Below are positions 55,813 to 64,000 of a DNA stretch of 64,000 bases, in pieces. The stretch is from the NCBI GenBank assembly GCA_963691655.1, contig OY829326.1, positions 139,394,998-139,458,997 on the forward strand, in the 5' to 3' direction. A program made the translations under genes and the position numbers. How positions within the stretch are numbered: the first letter of the stretch is position 1; each line of letters starts with the position of its first letter. Source of the DNA: Toxonevra muliebris (taxonomy: Eukaryota > Arthropoda > Insecta > Diptera > Pallopteridae). The notes beneath the pieces were generated by a model. That model saw nothing but the letters and a program-made list of their open reading frames with translations. It ran no database searches and had not been told where the DNA came from.

Positions 55813-58762
55813 AGGGAGAGTTTCCGGTTATGAGACGGGTTTTGTTTTTGAGCCATAAAGTTTTTTCAGTGGTTAAACAAAATCGGATGTTTTATATACT
55901 GTCAAAAAGGTAATGAAAATACGCAATTTTCATCCCAAAAAAGTATAGTGATTCCATTGACACGCATAATATTATAATCAATCTTCTGAGGGTGTGTATT
56001 TTTGGCAAAAAAAAATTTGTACCCGGGTATGAGACACCTACAAAAATCCACTGAAAATTGGAAAATATGAAGTAAAAACCCCATAACTATGTAACAACAT
56101 AAATTTATTTATTTTGTAGGCCTTCAGTGGCTAAGATAAAAAGAAATGATAGTTTTTATTCGTGTAGTCTTCATACCCAAAGCAGGGAAGGCGTCCCATA
56201 CCAACCCAAAGGACTTCAGACCGATCAGTCTGTCCTCCTTTCTCTTAAAAATATTAGAAAGGGTTCTTGATTTTCATATCAGGAACTCTATCAATCCCAC
56301 TCTTTTATCCAAATCACAGCATGCCTATACTAAAGGGAAGTCTGTGGAAACAGCGCTACATGTACTCATTGAGGAAGTTGAGAAATCACTTTCCAACAAG
56401 GAATACACGCTTGCAGTGTTTCTTGATATCGAGGGGGCTTTCAACAATGTCTGCCCCGACGCTGTCGTTAATGCCTTAATAAATCTTAATCTTGATGTTA
56501 ATCTGGTTAGATTTATAGGACAGCTACTTAAAACACGTATCATCAGCTCCTCTATCGGAAATGATAAAGTCAAAAAGGTTGTCAATAGGGGCACACCACA
56601 AGGAGGTGTATTATCGCCTCTTATTTGAAATCTGGCGGTGAAAACACTGCTAAACAGATTAGACCAAACCGGCTGCAAAATAATAGCTTATGCAGATGAC
56701 ATTGCTATTGCAGTATCCGGCAAATACGTTGCTACTCTTTCAGAACGGCTAAATCACTCACTTAGCATTCTGTCTCACTGGTGCCGTGAATTCGGTCTTA
56801 ATGTTAATCCTGCCAAAACAGAGGTTATGCTTTTCACTAGGAAGTATAAAATACCAACTTTTTCCCTACCCAAAATTAATGGTATCTCGCTTTGTCTTAG
56901 CAAGCGCGTCAAATATTTAGGACTTGTTCTTGATCCTAAACTTCAATGAAAAGCTAACATAGCAGAGAAAGTACGGAAAGCCTCTTGCGCTCTCTACTGC
57001 TGTAAGAGGGCATTAGGAACAAGATGGGGTCTTCAACCTCGAGTCACTTCCTGGCTCTATTCAGCAGTGGTCGAGCCTAATCTTCTTTATGGATCCGTCT
57101 TCTGGTGGCCAGCTACTGCAAATGCGGTCAACCTTAAACCGCTGGATAAGGTTAGAAGAACGGCAGCCATACTGATTACTGGGGCCCTCCGTACTACCTC
57201 CACGAAAGCTCTCTTCGCAATCCTTCATTGGTTGCCAACCTCAATTCTGGTCAAGCAACAAGCTAAGTGCTCTGCTGTCAGACTCAGTGCCCTAACTCGC
57301 TGGACCCGGTCAAACCTGGGCCATGCCAAGATTTTAATCCACGATACGTCCGTACCAACTAACGTAGACTACATTTACTCTACCCCTAATTTAAACCACA
57401 CGTTCTACACCCATATTCCCAGTAGAGAGGAATGGGTTAATGACGAGGTGGTCACTGACAATTCAATTGACATCTATACAGATGGATCCAAATTGGAGGA
57501 AAGAGTCGGCTGTGGCGTCTACTCTAGTAAGTTAGATCTCAGACTCTCTTTCCGACTTCCTGACCATTGCAGCGTCTTTCAGGCGGAAGTAATGGCTATC
57601 TATCAAGCGTCCAAGTGGCTTATTCGCAACGATTCATTCGAAACGAATATCTGCATCTACACGGACAGCAAAGCAGCAGTCATCGGCAACCCTTGCCGAT
57701 GTTTTTACGACATCAAAGCTTGTTCTCGACTGCCGATCTTCACTCAACATTTTGTCGAGTCACTCGCAGGTCCACCTATATTGGGTGCCTGGACATATGG
57801 ATATTTCAGGTAACTGCAATGCCGACGAGTTAGCAAAACAGGGCTCGCAACTTACAGATATATCACCTACCTGCACCATTGGTGTCCCTCTTACGTCTAT
57901 TAAATTAGCCATAAAGCAAAACTACCTTGAGGAAGCAAAAAGATCCTGGGTAGCGGAGCATACCTGTGGTATCACCAGGCTAACATGGACCACTATGGAC
58001 AATAGACGTACTAGACAGCTACTCAACCTAAGCAGAAACTCCATCAGCATAACGACTTCGGTGCTCACGGGAAACTGCATAATGGGGAGACATGCTGCAA
58101 GACTTGGACTGCCATTCAATGACTTCTGTCGGGGCTGCGGCTCTGAGGAGGAGGAAGAAACAGTCCTTCATTTCATGTGCGAATGTCCATTCCTGGCCAG
58201 GAGGAGACTAAAATTCCCCGGTTCACCTTTCTTCACTAGTCTGTCCGAGCTATCATCCATAAATATTAAGGACATAGCCAGATTCATTATGGAATCCTCA
58301 TGGTTCTCCACTCCGTAAATGGGGGAGTCGCGCCGTACTGTGGTATCACAATGAGCCTAATTATGTGCTTAAGTGTGCTGTCAAGCAGAAGGCTGCCACT
58401 CCAACCTAACCTAACCTAACCTTTTATTCATCATCTCCATCTTAGTCATCGTCTTCTCCATCCAAATCGCTATCGCAATGTTTGCACACTTTAAATAAAC
58501 AGGCCGCTTGTATGTAATTCATTTCATGAATAAATGCTAATCACTTTGGAAAAAATCAAAAATAGTTTACGTGATCGATTTTCACACACGATGTTTGCAG
58601 CTGATACAAGCAATAAGTCTATTCGCTCCGGTGTTACCACAAAAACTGGCTCATGTCAAAAGAAAAGTTTGATAGTAGTCAGATCGGCAATATTGATATT
58701 GCATGATGTAAAAAATCGACTGTCTCATACCTGGTGCTGTCTCATACCCGGGTACACTCCCC
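55813..58762. mobile_element. Decayed DNA transposon with CCCGGGTATGAGAC ends, host of a LINE
   Basis: The left end AGGGAGAGTTTCCGGTTATG and the inverted right end GGGGAGTGTACCCGGGTATG, both continuing to AGAC, form an imperfect TIR flanked by TA (55811-55812 and 58763-58764). GGTATGAGACA is repeated internally near 56025 and 58725. Without the LINE the element would be about 680 bp. On the minus strand 58440-58480 encodes an acidic tract (DSDLDGEDDD), which might be the tail of a lost transposase. Confidence 0.6.
56162..58421 (+). pseudogene. I-group LINE, 5'-truncated, nearly intact RT-RNase H-zinc part
   Basis: The copy is 2260 bp with TTTTATTC duplicated at both sides (56154-56161 and 58422-58429). 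Reverse transcriptase: VFIPKAGKASHTNPKDFRPI, then LDIEGAFNNVCPD (first Asp), GTPQGGVLSPLI, AYADDIAIAVSG (catalytic DD) and VKYLGLVLDPKLQ. RNase H: DIYTDGSKLEERVGCGVYSS, VFQAEVMAIYQA, CIYTDSKAAV and LYWVPGHMDISGNCNADELA. The Cys/His end is CRGCGSEEEEETVLHFMCEC, ending at WFSTP and stop 58318. Only three lesions are visible: TGA for Trp at 56626 and at 56947, and a frameshift near 57685. The 3' UTR ends CACTCCAACCTAACC repeats. ORF1 and endonuclease are absent. By damage it is among the youngest LINEs here. Confidence 0.93.
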
Positions 58763-58763
58763 T

Positions 58764-59154
58764 ATATATAAATAAATAAATAACACTGTACAACAGCCAA
58801 AAAAGCTCAAGAGTTTTGAAAGTGGATCTTATATAATTCTAGTACGCTGAACATGATGGCGTTTTTAGGTTTTCTCTATAGCGTCTGATTTCTTTTTTAT
58901 AACGGTTTAAAAAAAATCACATATGTATAAAAACACTGCACAATGGAGTTGACCAAAAAGAAAAGCTCAAAAGTTTTGAAAGTGGATCTTCGATTTCGAG
59001 TATGCTGAACAGTTTTTCTCTATATCGTTACAAGATGAGGGTTAGGTAACGATATTAGAGGCTGACGTAATAATAGCCCATTAATTTTAATAATTACGTT
59101 AAGTATTTGCACACTTTCTCTATTTTTATACCGGCGTATATTTGTTCTTAATAT
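58764..59154. repeat. Tandem unit, two copies
   Basis: 'AAAAGCTCAAGAGTTTTGAAAGTGGATCTT' type strings occur at 58799 and 58962 (about 160 bp apart), each preceded by 'AACACTG-ACAA' and followed by 'GCTGAACA'. Non-coding. Confidence 0.55.
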
Positions 59155-60135
59155 ATTCTCTTTTTATAGAAGAACCTGTATATTATTTGAGAAATCTAGG
59201 CATTGTTATTGTTCAATTCACAAGAACAAGTTCAAAATATAACACAGATTTTATTTATGCTAATGAATGATAATTAAATAATTTTACTCAGCATATCTAA
59301 GTGGATTAAATAGTATTCAAATATGTATATGCATATATAAATGATTCATTTAAAGTTTAAATGCTATTTTTAATAAGTAAAAATGGAGTTTTTCTTGTTT
59401 TTTGTTTCGTTGTTTGTATGTGGTTCACAAACTTTTCGAAAATGCCTTAAGAATCAAGCCTTTTTTGGATTACATACTAGTTAGAAACTATCTAGTCAGT
59501 ATGAGTTTTACGAAAAAGCATTTTTATCAAAAACCATGGTAAAGGTTAAATTTAATATAAGTACATCAAAAGGAGTCTATAAAAAATTTTAATGTACACA
59601 TACATAGTTACTTTATATTTGTAGTGAGAAAAAGGAGTGGCTTAATTTTTCAATTTTTCTAAGTTTGAGAATCATATTTTACAAAGTTTGAGTAGCACAT
59701 AAAAACAGAAAAAATTTGCATATATAAAATAATTTTATACCTACACCAAAAACTAGAAAAATTATTTTTTTTTTTCGTGAATATAAAAATTTGCTTGAAA
59801 TGTTATATGGTATAAATACCTCAACATCGGTATAAATGAATTTACCACGATTATATCCTCAACTGAATAAACATCACAAAATGTTAAAATTTTCGTTAAA
59901 CGTAAGTAAATAACTCAAGTTTCAAATGTTATCGATAATAAAAATTGCAATTCTTAACACCAACATTTTTCAGCTATTTCTATGCACAACTTTTATTGTT
60001 GCTATTGCAGAAACTTCCGCTGAAAAGTTACCTGAGTTATAGATGGAAACTCAATCACCGCTAATGACAAATTCTGAAGATGTACAAAGAGAAATTGAAA
60101 TTTTTCCGGGACGTGACAAAGGATATCTCTAAGTG
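59155..60135 (+). repeat. Duplicated unit B carrying the 59.9 kb peptide pseudogene
   Basis: Collinear with unit A (41155-45835) but without the insertions of that copy. It therefore supplies the empty-site sequence for the 41371-42751 element (near 59340). Confidence 0.7.
59881..60131 (+). pseudogene. Small secreted peptide family, copy with a premature stop
   Basis: Exon 1 (59881-59901) encodes MLKFSLN. A 72 bp intron (59902-59973) with GTAAGT and TTTTTCAG sites follows, and exon 2 reads LFLCTTFIVAIAETSAEKLP, then EL and a TAG at 60040-60042. In the relatives the next residue is Glu or Val (ELEAET, ELVAEA), so the stop may be a single-base change. Past it the frame stays open: METQSPLMTNSEDVQREIEI, then FPGRDKGYL and a stop at 60129-60131. 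TATAAATA lies at 59811-59818 and the leader TGAATAAACATCACAAA is conserved, but the initiator is not a clear TCAGT. A truncated 29-residue product is mostly signal peptide, so it is probably non-functional. Confidence 0.75.
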
Positions 60136-60149
60136 TAAGTATTGTATTC

Positions 60150-60640
60150 GAATATTTCATTTATGTTTGCTTCATTATGATTGTTTCATTGGCTGTATGG
60201 CATGTAGCGCCGTCTTATTGGAACCAAAGGTCGTCCATATCAACATCCTCCAATTCAGGCACGAAAAAGTCATTAATCATGGCTCTATAGCGGTCCCCAT
60301 TGACTGTGACATTATGGCCGGCTTCATCTTTGAAGAAATAGGGATCACTGATTTCTTCTGCCTATAGAGCACACCAAACAGTGACTTTTTGAGGATGTAA
60401 CGACGTCTGAACAATGGCTTGTGGATTATCATCACTCCAAATGCGACAATTTTGCTTATTAACGTACCCATTCAACCAAAAGTGAGCTTCATCGCTGAAC
60501 AAAATTTTCTTGTGCAAATCGGGATCGGTGGCCATCTCGTTTTGGGCCCATTCACCGAACGTGCGACGCGCTTGATGGTCGTTCGGCTTTAATTCCTGTA
60601 CGAGTCGAATTTTGTATTTTGTTTTTAATAAAGTATGATT
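60150..60640 (-). pseudogene. DDE transposase remnant (IS630/Tc1/mariner group)
   Basis: Reading down from about 60625: YKIRLVQELKPNDHQARRTF, then GEWAQNEMATDPDLHKKI, LFSDEAHFWLNGYVNKQNCR (first Asp), VTVWCAL, a stop, and VTVNGDRYRAMINDFFVPEL. The end is LWFQ-stop-DGATCHTANETI with the second Asp. The third acidic residue is not covered. Two stops (Trp and Gln positions) disable it. The same family is at 22863-23180. It abuts the 3' end of the 59.9 kb peptide pseudogene. Confidence 0.8.
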
Positions 60641-63139
60641 AAACAGATTTCAGATCCATAACTACATGACAAATATTTTATTGATAACTTTTCAGTTACG
60701 TTCAAAATTTAAATTTTAAGAAAAAGGCGTTTAAAGTTATCGGGGTAGAAAAGTAATGTTCACTTCACACATCACTTTGATGACTCCTCAGGGGTTTTTA
60801 GGGCTTTATTTTGGGTTTAAGAATTCGGGAATACATTTCTCTGATGATAAATGAATTTTTTAAGCAATAAAAAATTGCTCAGAAATTTCATTTAACACAA
60901 AACTTAAATCAATTTATATTTTTAAAAAGAAACAAACAAAGTAAGTGACCACACCCTTAATCAAGCTAGGGCGATTATTATAAATATATTACGTATTCAC
61001 TCTAGCATAATCGAATGAACTTTCTCTTAAACAACTTCTTTTTTTTTACCTAAATAACCATTGCAATGAAAAGAATATAGTGATATTCAGAACTCATTTC
61101 TTTTCTAAATCGATTTAAACCACAGATATAAATATGATTCCCTGATGCACAACGCCCTCTAATTTCGTTGTTCTTTTCCTTTTTTCTATTTGACTCAATG
61201 TAAAAATGCAAACAAAACACGATGACAAAATCAACACGAATGAAGAAAACAACAGCACAACCATAGAGCTGAGCAAATGTATTAAATTACAACGAAGAAA
61301 CGTGTGCATACTATTAGGATGCTATGAAAATAAAATAAAAGCAAAACTAAAGCGATGTGCAAATATATATTACATTGCAATGAAAAACTTGTGCATATTT
61401 TTAGGATTGAATGAAATTATGCGTAGCATTTTAGCTTTACTCCTAACACTTAAAAATTCTCGAACGCGCTATAAGAAGTTTCACTTTTAAAAATTATACA
61501 AGTTTAAATATTTTCTTTGTATGAAACTAAATATGAAAATGTTTATATAACATTCAAAATCCGCCACTGTTTATTTACATCTAAGTTTAATATTCAGACT
61601 TAAATTACAGCTCGGTATAAATATGCAATTGCTAAAATATTGGCTACATTAATTTTACATGTCTACTTTTTCTACATCTGTACATAGAAAGCATATGTGT
61701 TTGGGAATATGGAGGTAGATTCCATGGCGCAAACTTGTTAAGAACAATAATATTGCCAGCGCCTTTACCGAAACGCCCAACAGTGCGATGATGGTAAACA
61801 AAGATTATTAAAAGTGTCAAGTGGCTTCAACACCAACACCAACCAGGAGCAACAACAGCAGCAAAATCGGCGCCCCAACAATATGAACAACTACTCCAAA
61901 TATGTGCATATATACCAACATAGGTATGGCTTCTTGTTGTCTTGATATTTTTCTTCTTTTTTGTTATTGCTGTTTTTATTTTGGGACCTACATACGAAGT
62001 ATTCCTTTTTTTTCTTTTAACATTTTACTTCTTTTGCTTCTACCTTCTTGTTTTGTTTTTGTGTCACTTATGAAAGTAGAATTTATTATTGACCCGTGGG
62101 CAACAAGTACAAACAATAACGCACATGCACATATATACAATATAAACATGCCTGCATACGCACACATACATACATGTGTACCTTTGTATACTATGCCTAC
62201 ACCTTTATTGGAATAAACCAATATTTTTGTTGTTTTTATTTTCTTGTTGGTTAGGCTGCAGGTGTGTATTTGTATGCGTTCACGTGTGTGATTTTTTTTT
62301 GTTTTTTAATAAAATTATAAGACTGAAGAAAAATGTTTATATATGTGTGTATCTTTGATTGCTTAACGCTTTCCATGCGCATATGGCAAACAAATTAAAG
62401 TTTTATATTTTTATGTATTTATGTTTCTACCCATCTAGACATTCAAGTACATAAATTTATGTGCATGGATTGTAGCGTGCTTCGAAATCTAGATTTCTTT
62501 AATACTTATTATTATACAGAGAAGTGTTTATATTTTTAATATGAGTCTATAGCAGCAACTTTTAATCATAGCCGAAAATTAATTTATTAAAAAAAAATTG
62601 TTTCCTATACATTGATCGATCCACCCTAATGTATGTATATGCAAATTTACGCATAAAAATGTATTCATATAAGAACACCCATCCCCCGATGCACACGGCA
62701 TTCGATTTACGCGCCTTCATTTTAGCACGAATACTTTATATATTCATGGTGTTTATCTGTGTTACATATTTGCATTTTCCTTGAATAAATTAGTTTCGGT
62801 TAGCAGAAAGAATGGTTCAGTTTCCTCATAGATTGTCGCCACCATCCGACCTTAACTACTTGGAACCCACTGTGAGACTTTAAAAAGTAGAGTGGATGAC
62901 TGTTACTTCCAAATGAGGGTTGAGCTTCGATATAAAAATGGAAAATAGTATCCATGAGCATACCCACCAACGTGGCTGGTGAGTTATACAAACAACAGAA
63001 TTGTTCTTTCCCACCATTATTGGGTTAAATTTTCCAAAATTTTTGTGGAATATTTTTCCACAAAATATTTTTGTTACTTCATTAGTTCTATAGGGTCATG
63101 GTAAAACTTGTTATCTAAGCAAATATTAAATTAATGGTA
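60641..63139. other. Gene-free stretch, microsatellites and a diverged tandem
   Basis: A roughly 100 bp diverged duplication (GTGCATA-TATTAGGAT-TGAAA motifs at 61302 and 61391) gives the 94-codon frame at 61206-61490, which has no known domain. (CATA)n lies near 62105-62175. A small hairpin (TTTTTGTGGAA and TTCCACAAAA) is at about 63041-63067. Confidence 0.45.
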
Positions 63140-64000
63140 AAGGGGGTACTTTAAACAGACAGGTCTGCAGAGGAACTCCCCCAGAAGGAATGCTTTTCCT
63201 TCTACTTTGAGTTCAAGCGGTAAGCCCTTTACTGCTGACCCTAGATAGGGGGGGTTGCCACATCACTGCTTACGCGGATGACTTGGCAATTGCGGTTAGA
63301 GGAAAATATCCGAACACACTTATGGATATTTTGCGCTTCAATCTGACCACGCTTACCAGACTTAACAGACTTCCTGCAGTCTCCCCTCTAATTCATAAAG
63401 TTGTGGAAGCTCCTATGAAGGAAAAGTAAGCTCACCTTGAAACCTAATATCGACGAAAGAGTTAAAAAAGCCAATGCTACTTTGTGCATTTGAAAATAAG
63501 CGGTTGGAATAAAGTGAGGGTTGACTCTAAGAATTATGTATTTGCTTTACATTTCTGTGGTTGAGCCTATTTTGTTATATGGGATACTAGTCTGATAGCC
63601 ATCTACTCCGAAATCAAATCACTTGAAAATTCTGAGCAAAATCCAAAGAAAAGCTTTTTTGTGTATTTCAGGTAGTTTAAGGACTACCCCAACCAAAGAA
63701 CTATCATAAATGCTATCATATACTCGGATAGCCAGGCTGCTATAACATCAATGAATTCGGTGACACTAAAATCAAAGGTTACTCAGGAATGCCTGGCAGC
63801 CCTAAATGATATTAGCAAAGTTTTCAGAGTACGCCTAATAAGAATTCCGGAACATAAGAACATTGAAAGAAACTGCAGGGCTGATGAGTTAGCCAGACAG
63901 GGTAGTAACCTTCCCCTGTGTATGGACAGAGGCAATATTATTATACCTATTGCCATCTGTAAACTAATGCTGAAGAATAGGGTCATGCATGAGGCCAATA
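63140..64000 (+). pseudogene. I-group LINE ORF2 remnant, running off the window
   Basis: Degraded RT: STRGTPPEGM near 63165 and TAYADDLAIAVRGKYPNTLM at 63265-63325. The linker VEPILLYGILV-stop is near 63565, with KILSKIQRKAFLCISGSLRT after it. The RNase H is partly open: IIYSDSQAAITSMNSVTLKS near 63715, RLIRIPEHKNIERNCRADEL and ARQGSNLPL. The copy continues past 64000. Several stops and an internal deletion between RT and RNase H make it dead. Confidence 0.82.

Noticed and set aside
57922..58119. Antisense open frames across the LINEs (56325-56678 minus, 51447-51737 minus, 57922-58119 minus)
   Set aside because: They are shadows of the sense LINE reading frame with no features of their own.
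60080..60367. 95-codon plus-strand frame after the peptide pseudogene
   Set aside because: It runs antisense through the transposase remnant at 60150-60640; the minus strand carries the recognisable motifs.

Overview
This window looks like AT-rich, gene-poor DNA from a higher fly (Diptera; a tephritid-type fruit fly is my guess, not a demonstration). The support is 71-76 bp introns with GTAAGT donors, TATA plus TCAGT initiator promoters, (CATA)n and (GT)n microsatellites, mauritiana-type mariner, piggyBac-like and Tc1-like transposons, and RNase H-bearing LINEs. There is no bacterial or viral gene organisation. A 200-base assembly gap lies at 28591-28790.

Most of the window is nested transposable elements. 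From 0.3 to 10 kb there are a LINE RNase H remnant, a 5.8 kb interval bounded by matching terminal inverted repeats and TA duplications (3978-9754), and inside it an R1-type LINE remnant and a MITE. From 10.7 to 12.4 kb a LINE tail with a 9 bp target duplication sits beside a foldback element whose arms are degenerate 10-mer repeats. From 14.8 to 26.4 kb lie LINE and DDE-transposase relics, remnants of two arthropod protein families I cannot name, and two TTAA-flanked elements. From 27.8 to 36 kb there are tandem repeats, a DD37D mariner-like element interrupted by one stop codon, and two tRNA-like SINE fragments.

The host genes I can support lie between 36 and 60 kb. A family of very small secreted peptides has four copies: 36352-36532 (-, broken), 40299-40536 (-, intact), 45537-45811 (+, intact) and 59881-60131 (+, premature stop). 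Where exon 1 survives, a seven-codon exon is joined by a phase-0 intron inside the signal peptide, with conserved sequence before the ATG. The 45.5 and 59.9 kb copies lie in collinear duplicated units; the first was expanded from about 1 kb to 4.6 kb by at least three transposon insertions. A separate secreted protein gene at 53363-53784 (-) has the same exon layout.

From 47 to 58.8 kb nested insertions allow relative dating: piggyBac-like and LINE copies within a Tc1-like element, and a LINE within another decayed DNA transposon. The LINE at 56162-58421 carries only two stops and one frameshift and ends in AACCT repeats shared with the fragments at 51.5 and 20.75 kb. The window ends inside another LINE remnant.
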